The translations under genes and the position numbers were made by a program. This document shows positions 43,699 to 52,242 of a stretch of 64,000 bases of DNA, piece after piece (the stretch's first letter is position 1; every line of letters begins with the position of its first letter). This DNA is from Sphingomonas lacusdianchii (lineage in GTDB: Bacteria > Pseudomonadota > Alphaproteobacteria > Sphingomonadales > Sphingomonadaceae): assembly GCF_022664395.1 (NCBI RefSeq), contig NZ_JAKRET010000001.1, forward strand, positions 124,001-188,000, given 5' to 3'. The notes beneath the pieces were generated by a model that saw nothing but the letters and a program-made list of their open reading frames with translations, was not told the DNA's origin and did not search any database.

Positions 43699-45119
43699 CC
43701 GGGGCCTTCGAACTGCAGATGTCGTCCGCCGACACGACCAGCCCGCTTCAGAACGCCGCTGCCGAGATCGGCCTGCTGGCCGACCTGATCGACGACAATC
43801 GGCGCATCGACCTCGTCGCCGACAAGCTGCGTCCGGTTGATTTTGCCGTGCCGCTATACGGTGACGTCTACGCCCGGATCCTCGAAATTTCCGCCGCCGG
43901 TATGGCCCCAGACGTCGTGACGCTCGAACCCTATTTCGCCGCGAACGAGGAATGGCCGCGCGCTCGCAATATCCTGTCGGCGGCGAGCATGAACAGCGGC
44001 CCGCTGACGCGCACGAAAACGTACTTCGACCAGATTCGCGAGCTTTCCGCCCGACGCAGGATGACGGCTGGCCTACAGCACGTTGTGGCGTCGACCCGCG
44101 ATCTCGACGTCACCCGCGACGAATTGCTTGCTGAAGCCGATCAAGCCGTTGCGGTGATGGCCGAAGAGGCAACGACCCAGCAGGCAAGCGTCGGCGAGTA
44201 TGCACAGGCCGTCATCGACAGCTTCGGCAAGCCGATCGTGGGCGTCCGGTGCGGCATGATCGGCTCGCTCGACGATGCTCTAGGTGTCGTCCGTCCGACA
44301 CACCTCATCGTCGTCGGTGGACGGCCCGGCATGGGCAAAACCTCGCTCGTCACCAGCTATGCGATCGGTGCTGCTGCGCGCGGGCACGGCGTCCTGATAT
44401 TTTCGATGGAGATGAGCGCCGACGAACTGACTCGTCGGATGCTGTCGGACATGTGTTGCACGAACAAGGGGGCCGTTCAGTACGAACAGGTCCGCGACGG
44501 CACCGTGCAAGGTAACGACCTGCGCGCCGTGCTGGACGCCCAGCGGCGGTTCGAGCAGTTGCCGTTGCACGTCAACGAAACCGGCGGTCTTACTCTCGCC
44601 CGTCTTATCCGACAGGCTCGGTCGCATAAACGTCGGCTGGCCGCCAAGGGTCAGAAGCTCGAGCTCATCATCGTCGATTACCTCCAGCTTATGGGCCACA
44701 GCCGCAAAGGCATGTCGCCGTACGAGCACGCCTCCGAAGTCAGCATGGGGCTCAAAGCCTTCGCGAAGACCGAAGGGCTGGCGGTGATGGCGGTAGCCCA
44801 GCTGAGCCGCAACGTGGAACAGCGACCGGACAAGCGGCCTGTGCCGTCCGATCTTCGCGATAGCGGCCAGATCGAACAGGACGCTGATGCGATCCTCTTC
44901 GTCTACCGCGAAGAGTTCTACCTGAAGATGCAGGAACCCGAAGATCAGTTCGGCCAGAAGTACGAGGAATGGCGGACGGATATGGAGGCGGTGCGCAACC
45001 GCATCGAGTTCATCGTCGCCAAGCGACGCAGCGGCCCTACGGGGAAGGCAAGCGGCTGGTTCTTCGGCGCAAACTCGGCGGTGCGCGGCGCCGACTTCTA
45101 CAAGATGGATGGATATTGA
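43695..45119 (+). CDS. dnaB: Replicative DNA helicase, DnaB type
   Basis: A 474-residue hexameric helicase for the phage replisome. N-terminal DnaB domain (PLQNAAAEIGLLADLIDD), linker, and RecA-like C-terminal domain with Walker A GGRPGMGKTSL (about 213-223), Walker B in LELIIVDYLQLMG (about 325-337), VAQLSRNVEQRPDKRP and DLRDSGQIEQDADAILFVYRE. Slightly longer than E. coli DnaB. Start GTG 43695 overlaps the primase stop. Confidence 0.94.
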   Translation: MTGAFELQMSSADTTSPLQNAAAEIGLLADLIDDNRRIDLVADKLRPVDFAVPLYGDVYARILEISAAGMAPDVVTLEPYFAANEEWPRARNILSAASMNSGPLTRTKTYFDQIRELSARRRMTAGLQHVVASTRDLDVTRDELLAEADQAVAVMAEEATTQQASVGEYAQAVIDSFGKPIVGVRCGMIGSLDDALGVVRPTHLIVVGGRPGMGKTSLVTSYAIGAAARGHGVLIFSMEMSADELTRRMLSDMCCTNKGAVQYEQVRDGTVQGNDLRAVLDAQRRFEQLPLHVNETGGLTLARLIRQARSHKRRLAAKGQKLELIIVDYLQLMGHSRKGMSPYEHASEVSMGLKAFAKTEGLAVMAVAQLSRNVEQRPDKRPVPSDLRDSGQIEQDADAILFVYREEFYLKMQEPEDQFGQKYEEWRTDMEAVRNRIEFIVAKRRSGPTGKASGWFFGANSAVRGADFYKMDGY

Positions 45120-45979
45120 TGGCTCGCATACGATCGATCCACCCCGGCCTATGGACCGACGAGAAGTTCGTCGCGCTTTCGCCCATTGCCCGCCTGTTCT
45201 TCATGGGCGTGTGGTGCGAGTGCGACGATAACGGATCGTTCGAATGGTCGCCGCTCAAACTGAAGATGCGGTTGCTGCCAGCCGACAATTTCGATGCGTC
45301 CGATCTTCTGGCCGAATTGGAAGTCGGCGGCGTGATTCTACGCTACGAAGAGGCCGGCCGCAGCTATGGCGCGGTCCGTAACTTCTGTCAGTACCAACGA
45401 CCCAAAAAGCCGACGTCTGTGCATCCTCAATCCGACGCAGTTCGCGAGTGGGTCCGAACCTCTGCGCGGCTGACGCGCAACGGATCGGAACCGGAGGGCG
45501 AACCAGACGCGGACAAGGGGTCGAAGGGAGGAACTAAGTCCGGTTCAAAGGGGGCAAGTGGGGAAGTGGTGGGGAAGCGGTTCCCCACTGGTGGGGAAAA
45601 GTCGCGCCAGAGGAAGGAGGAAGGAGGGAGTGGTAGTTCCGTTACTGACGTAACGGGCGCCACGGCGCCGGGAATTGATCCCGTCAAAGCCCTCTTCGAC
45701 GCTGGCGTTGCGATGCTCGTCGCCGCTGGGAAGACCGAACCACAGGCGCGGCGCATCATCGGCAAATGGCGCGGCGATCAGGGCGACACATGGACGCGAG
45801 AAGCCATCGCCAGCGCGGCTGGTGCGTCCGATCCGGTCGCGTTCATCGAGGGACGCAAGCGCAGCCAGACCGGCAACGCGGACGAGGCGCGCGCTCTCAG
45901 CGCCGCCCGCGCTGAACGATATCGACGGATGAACGACATGCCGGGGCCGCCGCCCGGCTGGAACTCGGGGGTAAATTGA
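45119..45979 (+). CDS. Phage replication-organizer-like protein
   Basis: A 286-residue protein beginning MARIRSIHPGLWTDEKFV and FFMGVWCECDDNGSFEWSP, the hallmark of a widespread phage family of winged-helix N-terminal domains found beside primase/helicase genes and thought to organise origins or load helicase. A low-complexity Gly/Ser/Lys linker (about 135-190) leads to a small C-terminal helical domain (VKALFDAGVAMLVAAG, ARRIIGKWRGDQGD) resembling DnaD/DnaT-like tails. Overlaps dnaB by 1 base (TGATG). Confidence 0.72.
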   Translation: MARIRSIHPGLWTDEKFVALSPIARLFFMGVWCECDDNGSFEWSPLKLKMRLLPADNFDASDLLAELEVGGVILRYEEAGRSYGAVRNFCQYQRPKKPTSVHPQSDAVREWVRTSARLTRNGSEPEGEPDADKGSKGGTKSGSKGASGEVVGKRFPTGGEKSRQRKEEGGSGSSVTDVTGATAPGIDPVKALFDAGVAMLVAAGKTEPQARRIIGKWRGDQGDTWTREAIASAAGASDPVAFIEGRKRSQTGNADEARALSAARAERYRRMNDMPGPPPGWNSGVN

Positions 45980-46623
45980 TGAACGACGCTAAACTTCCAG
46001 TGTCCCAGCGTTGGTGCATCCTTCGCACGACCGGACCCCGAACGCTGCCCCTTGCGCGCTCGCTGACCGATGGCGGGTTCGAGGTTTGGACGCCAACCGC
46101 TCCGAAGCTGTCAGACCGTGCCGGGGTCGACCGGGTCGAACAGCCGATCGCGCCGACGTTCGTGTTCGCCAAGGCGCAGCACACGATCGATCTGCTGGCG
46201 GTGTCACGCGATCCGGCCAGCCGCCATCCTTCGTTCTCAGTATTCCGCCGTCTTAATCGAGTGCCGTTCATCGGACCCGCCGGCATGGCTGGGCTGCGCG
46301 ATGCGCAGGCAACCGCCGAAGCGGAGTTCGTCGCGCTGACCGAGAAGCAGACGCGGGAGGAGATGCGGCGGGAGCGCGTTGCGCAACTGCAACGGGACCG
46401 CGCCCGGCGGAAGGCTTTGCGTTCCCAGCCTCTCGGCGCCCTTGGCCTCGGCACCTGGGTCGAGGTGCAGGAGATGCCCGCGCTCGTCGGCCTGCAAGGT
46501 GAGATCGTGGAAGAGAGAGGCACCGCTGCCGTCGTCGCGTTCGGCGGGCTGTTGCGTATGGAGATTGAGGCTTGGCGGATGATTGCCGTTGATGTATCGG
46601 GAAACCTTACATGCACCGCCTGA
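45979..46623 (+). CDS. NusG-like phage protein, candidate antiterminator
   Basis: A 214-residue protein. Residues 10-105 resemble the NusG N-terminal (NGN) domain: RWCILRTTGPRTLPLARSLT, GFEVWTPTAP, PIAPTFVFAKA and later LNRVPFIGPAGM, matching the W-x-L-R-T, PGYVFV-like and V-x-FIG pattern. A charged helical linker (about 115-150) leads to a KOW-like domain (GTWVEVQEMPALVGLQGEIV, VAFGGLLRMEIEAWRM). It is the last gene before the late packaging operon, the place where lambdoid phages carry antiterminator Q. Start ATG 45979 overlaps the preceding stop (TGATG). Confidence 0.78.
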   Translation: MNDAKLPVSQRWCILRTTGPRTLPLARSLTDGGFEVWTPTAPKLSDRAGVDRVEQPIAPTFVFAKAQHTIDLLAVSRDPASRHPSFSVFRRLNRVPFIGPAGMAGLRDAQATAEAEFVALTEKQTREEMRRERVAQLQRDRARRKALRSQPLGALGLGTWVEVQEMPALVGLQGEIVEERGTAAVVAFGGLLRMEIEAWRMIAVDVSGNLTCTA

Positions 46624-46868
46624 GCGGGCTCCGCGGGTAGTTGATCTTGGCCGTAGTGCCACTGCGCTTCCTCGCCCCAACGTATTCGCTGCGCGCGAGT
46701 GCCACTCCGCAAGGCTGCCTGAAATCCACGCCTGCTCGTACCGAAACCCGACCACGGCGGCGGGTTCGAAGCCTCCCCTCGCACGTTGCGCAATCCGGTA
46801 GCGGGCAGTGGATGCACGGAAGCCGGCAAGGGGTTGAACGCCGATCGCATCCCTCAGGAGGCGGCACA
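46624..46868 (+). other. Gap before the late operon
   Basis: 245 bases without a convincing gene. The interval follows the NusG-like gene and precedes the HNH gene, so a late promoter and any antiterminator loading site should lie here, but I found no strong -35/-10 pair. A T-arm-like GGCGGGTTCGAAGCC at about 46769 does not extend to a tRNA. AGGAGG near 46857 is the HNH ribosome site. Confidence 0.4.
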
Positions 46869-47213
46869 ATGCCAAGGAAGCCGCCCGCCCTGACCGTCCG
46901 CCGCTACGTCCCGCGAAGGTCGTGGGATCATGGGGGCAAGAGCCGGCACGAGAGAGGGTATGGGAGTAGTTGGGACAAGCTGCGCAAACAGGTGCTTACC
47001 GAAGAGCCGATGTGCCGTTCGTGTTTTCACGAACGGGGTGTCGTTACCGCCGCCACGCAAGTCGATCACATCGTCCCGAAGGCAAAAGGCGGCACGGACG
47101 CCCGGTCGAATCTGAGGCCAATCTGCGCTGACTGTCACGCGACGAAGAGCGCCGAGGATCGCGGGCATCGGCTGCGCCCCACCACCGGAGAAGACGGATG
47201 GCCGATAGCGTGA
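46869..47213 (+). CDS. HNH endonuclease
   Basis: A 114-residue protein with a basic N-terminal half and an HNH domain: two zinc CxxC pairs (CRSC and CADC) around the core VDHIVPKAKGGTDARSNLRPIC. In many tailed phages that cut at cos ends, a small HNH protein encoded next to the terminase is needed for packaging; its place directly before terS and terL fits that. Excellent Shine-Dalgarno AGGAGG. The frame is open upstream to 46641 but homology begins at the chosen ATG. Confidence 0.88.
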   Translation: MPRKPPALTVRRYVPRRSWDHGGKSRHERGYGSSWDKLRKQVLTEEPMCRSCFHERGVVTAATQVDHIVPKAKGGTDARSNLRPICADCHATKSAEDRGHRLRPTTGEDGWPIA

Positions 47214-47497
47214 TCCCTAGCCGCCTGTCGGTCTACGACGAGGATTTTGACGCGTCACTGATTCCGCTGACCGTGAAGCTGGACGGTGTCGAGGTCGAGC
47301 ACGTCGTCGCTTACGACATCGAGGCGGGCACGGTCCTGCACTGTCCTCGGGATGAGCAAGGCGACGTGAAGTTCGACCCGGTCGCCGAGGAGATCGTGAC
47401 CGAGACCCTGTGCGGGGTCGTCACCGTCGAGCGAGGCCCGCCCCCGCCGACCCCAACGCGGCCTGACTGGTACCACGAAACAATATTGCGCGATTAA
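47198..47497 (+). CDS. Hypothetical phage protein
   Basis: A 99-residue acidic protein overlapping the HNH gene by 16 bases. Mostly beta-strand pattern (IPLTVKLDGVEVEHVVAYDI, EIVTETLCGVVTVERG) with a Pro-rich turn and a C-terminal DWYHETILRD. Small beta-rich proteins occur in this position in related phages; function unknown. Confidence 0.65.
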   Translation: MADSVIPSRLSVYDEDFDASLIPLTVKLDGVEVEHVVAYDIEAGTVLHCPRDEQGDVKFDPVAEEIVTETLCGVVTVERGPPPPTPTRPDWYHETILRD

Positions 47498-47544
47498 CCC
47501 CTAGGGGGGGGGAGACCGGAAAATTGGGGGTCGTCGCCCCCTAG
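47498..47544. other. GC-rich dyads before terS, candidate cos region
   Basis: A 10-base perfect palindrome CCCCTAGGGG at 47498-47507 directly follows the preceding stop and merges into a run of nine G. A hairpin GGGGG-TCGTCG-CCCCC lies at 47526-47541, followed by CTAG. cos sites of HK97-like phages lie just before terS; assignment here is by position and symmetry only. The remaining bases up to 47591 hold no gene. Confidence 0.35.
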
Positions 47545-47591
47545 TACCGACTCCGACCCCGATCTTCATCGCTAACACAGGATTTTCGATC

Positions 47592-48062
47592 ATGACCCGC
47601 CGCAAGCAGCGCATCGATAGCGTGGCCGGCGCGGTCGCGACCTTGGCGAAGGACGGGGGTGTCATCCGTCCGCCGGCGCATGTGCAGCTTGAGGAACGGG
47701 ACGAGCCGTTCTGGCGATCGGTGATCGCCGAGTTTGCGCGCAGCGAGTGGACCGACCACCAGCTCGAACTGGCGGCGATGCTCGCACGCAAGATGTCCGA
47801 CCTCGAACTGCTGCAACGCCAGCTGCGCGAGGACGGGTTCACGACGATCAACGCGTCCGGCTCGCCGATGAGCAACCCGCTGATTCAGTCGGTCCGCATG
47901 TTCGACGCCTCGATCCTGTCGACCCGCCGTAGCCTGTCGCTTCACGCGCGCGCGAGCGCGGGCGAGGCGCGCGATGTCGGGAAGCGCCGCGCCGCCGCGC
48001 GCGAGATCGAGGCCGCGCACGCTGACGACGACGATCTGCTGGCCCGCCCCTCCCTACAGTGA
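47592..48062 (+). CDS. terS: Terminase small subunit (P27-like)
   Basis: A 156-residue DNA-recognition subunit of the packaging motor. Family-like segments: PPAHVQLEERDEPFWRSVIAEF, WTDHQLELAAMLARKMSDLE, a coiled-coil helix and a C-terminal RRAAAREIEAAHADDDDLLARP. Length and order (HNH, terS, terL) fit HK97-type phages. Its stop overlaps the terL GTG start. Confidence 0.85.
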   Translation: MTRRKQRIDSVAGAVATLAKDGGVIRPPAHVQLEERDEPFWRSVIAEFARSEWTDHQLELAAMLARKMSDLELLQRQLREDGFTTINASGSPMSNPLIQSVRMFDASILSTRRSLSLHARASAGEARDVGKRRAAAREIEAAHADDDDLLARPSLQ

Positions 48063-49648
48063 GGCTCCGGCCGGTCGTCAGGCAGGCGATCAAGAGCGGC
48101 CCCCTCCCGAAGCTGCGCGACTGGCGGAAATTGCCGACGTCGAAGCTGACGCGTGCCGAGCGGAACATGAAGTTCTGCGAGAAGTACCTGCGGGTGCCCG
48201 AAGGCGACTTGGTCGGCCAGCCGATCAAACTCGCCGACTTTCAGGAAGCGTTCTTCTACGCCGTCTACGACAACAAGGTTCTGACGAAACGCGCCATCCT
48301 ATCGATGGCCCGCAAGAACTCGAAGACCGGCACGATCGCCATGATCGTGCTCGTCCACCTCGTCGGTCCCGAGGCGAAGCAGAACAGCCGCATCGCGTCG
48401 GGCGCGCGCAGTCGGAAGCAGGCAGCGGAGGTCTATAACTACGCTTCGAAGATGGCGGCGCTGTCGCCCGATCTTCGCAAGCGGGTGCGAGAGGTGCCCT
48501 CGGCGAAGAAGCTGGTCGGACTGCTGATGAACGTCGAGTATGACGCGGTTTCCGCCGAAGGCTCGACCGCGCACGGCGGCTCGTACATCGTGGTCGTGCT
48601 CGACGAGGTCGGGCAGGTGAAGGGGCCGCAGGACGATTTCGTTGACGCGATGGTGACGTCGCAGGGTGCCTATTCCGACGGCCTGCTGTTCGTCATCTCG
48701 ACCCAGGCGCCGACCGACGCCGACATGATGAGTATCCTCATCGACGACGCCGAACGCGCGAACGATCCGACGACCATCTGCCACCTGTACGCCGCCAAGC
48801 CCGACTGCGATCTGCTCGACCCGAAGGCACTGGCCGCGGCGAACCCGGCGCTGGGGCTGTTCCGGTCCAAATCAGACGCGGAAGACCAGTTGCAACAGGC
48901 CGCCCGCATGCCGTCGAAGGAAGCGACGGCGCGGGTGCTGATCCTCAACCAACGGCAGAACATGGTCGCGGCGCTAGTGTCCGCCAGCGTTTGGAAGCGC
49001 GGCAACGTCGAACCGGCACCGTGGGACCAGTCGTCGATCTACGGCGGTCTCGACCTCTCGGCCACGACCGACCTTACCTCGCTCGTGCTGACCCAGCGCC
49101 AGGGCGGCGTTCTGATGGCCCGAGCGTGGTTCTGGATGCCGGAGGCGAACGTGGCGATCGCATCGAAGCGCGATCGCACGCCGTACGATGTCTGGGTCAG
49201 GAAGGGCCTGATACGCACGACGCCCGGTCCGGTGATCGACTATGCGTTCGTAGCGAGCGACGTGGCTGAGATCGTTGGCGCGCTTCCGGTGCCGGTCACG
49301 CGGCTGGCGTTCGACCGCTGGCGCATGGACCGGCTGAAGTTGGAGTTCGACCGGCTCGGAATACAGCTGCCGCTCGAGCCCTTCGGGCAAGGCTTCGTGT
49401 CGATGTCGCCGGCGATCGACGCGATCGAGGAAGACCTATTGCAGGGCCGGCTTCACCACGGCGGCAACCCGCCGCTCGCGATGTGTGCGGCGAACGCCGT
49501 CGCCACACCCGACCCGGCCGGCAACCGGAAACTGGACAAGGCGAAATCGACTGGCCGCATCGACGGGATGGTCGCGCTGACGATGGCGCGGGGCGTCGAG
49601 GCAATGGCGCCGGAAGAGGCAACCGACGTTGCCACAATGATCGGCTGA
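48059..49648 (+). CDS. terL: Terminase large subunit
   Basis: Packaging ATPase and nuclease. The product is 529 residues from GTG 48059. The N-terminal ATPase has Walker A-like MARKNSKTG (about 82-90) and Walker B VVVLDEVG (about 180-187), STQAPTDADMM as the coupling region; the C-terminal RNase H-like nuclease has GGLDLSATTDLTSLV with metal-binding Asp, AFDRWRMDRL and a late Asp in GRIDGMVAL. It matches the HK97/phage 'terminase_1' family in order and motifs. Confidence 0.94.
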   Translation: MRLRPVVRQAIKSGPLPKLRDWRKLPTSKLTRAERNMKFCEKYLRVPEGDLVGQPIKLADFQEAFFYAVYDNKVLTKRAILSMARKNSKTGTIAMIVLVHLVGPEAKQNSRIASGARSRKQAAEVYNYASKMAALSPDLRKRVREVPSAKKLVGLLMNVEYDAVSAEGSTAHGGSYIVVVLDEVGQVKGPQDDFVDAMVTSQGAYSDGLLFVISTQAPTDADMMSILIDDAERANDPTTICHLYAAKPDCDLLDPKALAAANPALGLFRSKSDAEDQLQQAARMPSKEATARVLILNQRQNMVAALVSASVWKRGNVEPAPWDQSSIYGGLDLSATTDLTSLVLTQRQGGVLMARAWFWMPEANVAIASKRDRTPYDVWVRKGLIRTTPGPVIDYAFVASDVAEIVGALPVPVTRLAFDRWRMDRLKLEFDRLGIQLPLEPFGQGFVSMSPAIDAIEEDLLQGRLHHGGNPPLAMCAANAVATPDPAGNRKLDKAKSTGRIDGMVALTMARGVEAMAPEEATDVATMIG

Positions 49649-49661
49649 CAAGGAACACGCG

Positions 49662-51584
49662 ATGCAGGTTCTGCACAAGGCGGTCGCGCGCGCGGCCGGC
49701 GACGATCCCTATACCTTCGTGATGTCCGACGCGACCGTCGACCGCTACGGCGACGTCGTCGAGCCGTCCGGCTGGAAGCTGACGAACTTCAAGCGCAACC
49801 CGATCGCGCTTTTCGGACACGATTCGTCGTTCGTCATCGGCAACTGGAATAACCTGCGGGTCGAGGCCGGAAAGCTGATCGGCGAACTGGTCATGCTGCC
49901 GGCAGGTCTAAGCGCGCGGGTCGACGAGATTCGTGCATTCATCGAGGCCAAGATGCTGCGCGCGGTGTCGGTCGGCTTCCGCGGGCTGAAGTCCGAACCG
50001 ATCGGCAACGGCGGCATCCGCTTCACCGAAAGCGAGCTGGTCGAGTGCAGCGTGGTCGCGATCCCCGCGAACCCGAACGCACTGCAGGTCGCCAAGAGCC
50101 TTAACCTTTCCCGCGACACCCAGGCGCTGATCTTCGTCGAGCCCGACCCTGCGATCACCGCCCGCGACGCGCGAACCCTCGGCGAGCCCGCCGTGCCGAA
50201 ATCCCTTTCGAGGAAACCGAACATGACGACGCTCGCACAGCGCATCGAAGGCGTGCAGGACGAACTGACGCAGCTTCGCGACAATCTTCAGACCGCACTC
50301 GACAACGACGCGGAGACCGACACGATCACCGCTCAGATCGAGCAGAAGGACGCCACCCTCGCCTCGCTGAAGCGCGCCGAGGCTGCCCTCGCTGGCGCCA
50401 CCGGCACCGCCCCGAACGGCACCACCGTCGCGGTCGAGCAGCGCAACGCGCCGAACGAACAGCGCCGCCTGCCCGCCGTTCCTGCGAAGAAGGTCGCTCC
50501 GGTCGACCACATCTTCCGTTCGATGACCGTCGGCCTGATCGCCCACGTCCGCAAGGTGCCGCTCGATACGGCCATGAAGCAGGCATATGGCGAAGACGTC
50601 GCGACGCGGGCCGTGCTCGACGTTATGACCCGCTCGGCGACCGTGCCGGCCGATACCGTGACCCCGGCATGGGCCGGCGTGCTGGTCGAGACCGCGATCG
50701 GCGAGTTCTTCGACCTGCTGCTGCCGACCTCGATCTATCCGCGCCTGTCGGCGATCGGCGGTCGCTTCGGTTTCGGCCGCGCGGGCAAGGTGTCGCTACC
50801 GTCGCGCGCGGCCAACCCGTCGGTCGCCGGCAGCTTCGTCGGTGAAGGTTCGCCGATTCCGGTCCGTCAGGGCGGGTTCACCAGCACGACGCTGACCCCG
50901 AAGAAGATGGCGGTCATCACCACCATGACGCGGGAGATCACCGAGCACTCGACGCCGCAGATCGAGCAGATCCTGCGCGCGGCGATCCAGGAAGACACCA
51001 GCATCGCGCTCGACGTGGTGCTGATGGACGCCCTAGCCGCAACCGCGGTGCGTCCGGCCGGTATCCGCAACGGCGCCATCACCGCCGCCGGCACCGCGGG
51101 CGGCGGCATGGCGGCGCTAGTCGCCGACGTGAAGGGCATGCTCATCGACCTGACGGGCTCGACGAACGGCAACATCCGCAACCCGGTCTGGCTGATGAAC
51201 CCCGGTCAGGCGATCAGCGCCGGCCTCATCCAGGACAACACCGGGCAGTTCCCGTTCAAGGCCGAGCTCGCAAACGGCAACTTCATGGGCTACCCGGCCC
51301 TGATCTCTTCGACCGTGCCGGTCGGGGTGGTCGCGCTGGTCGACGCCGCCGACTTCATGTCGGCGACCGGCGACGTGCCGCGGTTCGACGTGTCGGATCA
51401 GGCGACCCTGCACATGGAAGACACCACCCCCGCGCAGATCGCGACGGCCGGTGCCGTGCCGTCGGGCGGGCGCGTGCAGTCCATGTTCCAGACCGACAGC
51501 CTCGCGCTGCGGATGATCATGGACGTGTCGTGGGCCATGCGCCGCACCGGCACCGTCGTCGTCCGCACGTCCGTCACCTGGTAA
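49662..51584 (+). CDS. Fused prohead protease and HK97-type major capsid protein
   Basis: 640 residues in one frame. Residues about 1-165 are a U35 prohead protease (VMSDATVDRYGDVVEPSGW, His in ALFGHDSSFVIG, Ser in LRAVSVGFRG, SELVECSVVAIPANPNA). Residues about 190-250 are a coiled-coil scaffold-like delta region, and about 310-640 an HK97-fold capsid (TPAWAGVLVETAIGEFFDLL, AGSFVGEGSPIPV, WLMNPGQAISAG, GYPALISSTVP). HK97 itself encodes protease and capsid separately. Inside the frame an ATG at 50223 with its own Shine-Dalgarno could yield free capsid protein. It precedes rather than follows portal. Confidence 0.93.
   Translation: MQVLHKAVARAAGDDPYTFVMSDATVDRYGDVVEPSGWKLTNFKRNPIALFGHDSSFVIGNWNNLRVEAGKLIGELVMLPAGLSARVDEIRAFIEAKMLRAVSVGFRGLKSEPIGNGGIRFTESELVECSVVAIPANPNALQVAKSLNLSRDTQALIFVEPDPAITARDARTLGEPAVPKSLSRKPNMTTLAQRIEGVQDELTQLRDNLQTALDNDAETDTITAQIEQKDATLASLKRAEAALAGATGTAPNGTTVAVEQRNAPNEQRRLPAVPAKKVAPVDHIFRSMTVGLIAHVRKVPLDTAMKQAYGEDVATRAVLDVMTRSATVPADTVTPAWAGVLVETAIGEFFDLLLPTSIYPRLSAIGGRFGFGRAGKVSLPSRAANPSVAGSFVGEGSPIPVRQGGFTSTTLTPKKMAVITTMTREITEHSTPQIEQILRAAIQEDTSIALDVVLMDALAATAVRPAGIRNGAITAAGTAGGGMAALVADVKGMLIDLTGSTNGNIRNPVWLMNPGQAISAGLIQDNTGQFPFKAELANGNFMGYPALISSTVPVGVVALVDAADFMSATGDVPRFDVSDQATLHMEDTTPAQIATAGAVPSGGRVQSMFQTDSLALRMIMDVSWAMRRTGTVVVRTSVTW
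50210..50225 (+). promoter_or_regulatory. Internal ribosome binding site for capsid protein alone
   Basis: GAGGAAA (50210-50216) lies 6 bases before the in-frame ATG 50223 (codon 188), at the boundary between the protease and the coiled-coil delta region. Initiation here would give a 453-residue capsid precursor. Confidence 0.55.
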
Positions 51585-51634
51585 CCCCCGCTGGCCGGGC
51601 TTCGACCCGGCCGGCATCTTATGCGGAGATCGTC

Positions 51635-51943
51635 ATGAACGATGCCGAACTAAATGCCGCCATTGCCGCCCGCCCAGCAGCCAAGGTTACGCCCGAACGC
51701 ATCTCGGAGGTGATTGTTGGTGAGGCGTATCACCGTCTGACCGACACCCTGACCGTGTGCGTCCTGACGCTCGCAAATGGCTTTACCGTCACCGGCGAGA
51801 GCGCCTGCGCCAGCCCGGCGAACTATGACGAAACGATCGGCAACGCGCTCGCCCGCAAGCAGGCCGAAAGCAAGGTCTGGGGTCTCGAGGGCTACCTGCT
51901 GCGCGAGAAACTGGCGCTCGCTGACCATCGCCAGCCCGCCTGA
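51635..51943 (+). CDS. N4 Gp49 / Sf6 gene 66 family protein
   Basis: A 102-residue protein matching the phage N4 Gp49/Sf6 protein 66 family: VTPERISEVIVGEAYHRLTD, TVCVLTLANGFTVTGESACA, NYDETIGNALARKQA and the final LEGYLLREKLA. The function of this family is not established, though it is common in phage genomes. Lies 50 bases after the capsid gene with ATG 51635. Confidence 0.88.
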   Translation: MNDAELNAAIAARPAAKVTPERISEVIVGEAYHRLTDTLTVCVLTLANGFTVTGESACASPANYDETIGNALARKQAESKVWGLEGYLLREKLALADHRQPA

Positions 51944-51966
51944 AGCAAACCGTAGGAGCGAATAAC

Positions 51967-52236
51967 ATGCCGACGCCTCAAGAAATCCGCGCCGAGAACC
52001 GCAAGGCTCTCGAATCTCAGAACGCCGCCGCGATGGAGCGGACCGACAGTGTCCAGCCCACGCCGACGCAGGAAGAGATCGACGTCGCCAAGCTGGCGAC
52101 GCCGACGCTCGAAACGCTCGACGGCAAGGAAGACCACGGTGCACCCGAGGAACGCCAGGTCGAAGCGGGCGGCCAGGCCGAATATCGCACCCGCGCCTCG
52201 CGCGCGGGCCGCAACGCCAAGCAGCAGGCGGAATAA
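51967..52236 (+). CDS. Acidic hypothetical phage protein
   Basis: An 89-residue hydrophilic protein with a Shine-Dalgarno (GGAG) before the ATG. Rich in Glu, Gln, Ala and Arg with no hydrophobic core, so probably disordered or a helix bundle. Located between the Gp49-like gene and portal; a scaffold-like or tail-fibre-assembly role cannot be excluded. Not recognised. Confidence 0.6.
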   Translation: MPTPQEIRAENRKALESQNAAAMERTDSVQPTPTQEEIDVAKLATPTLETLDGKEDHGAPEERQVEAGGQAEYRTRASRAGRNAKQQAE

Positions 52237-52242
52237 GCCCGC

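Noticed and set aside
46750..46800. Possible tRNA T-arm (GGCGGGTTCGAAGCC)
   Set aside because: Stem pairing is incomplete and no acceptor or anticodon arm can be built on either strand.
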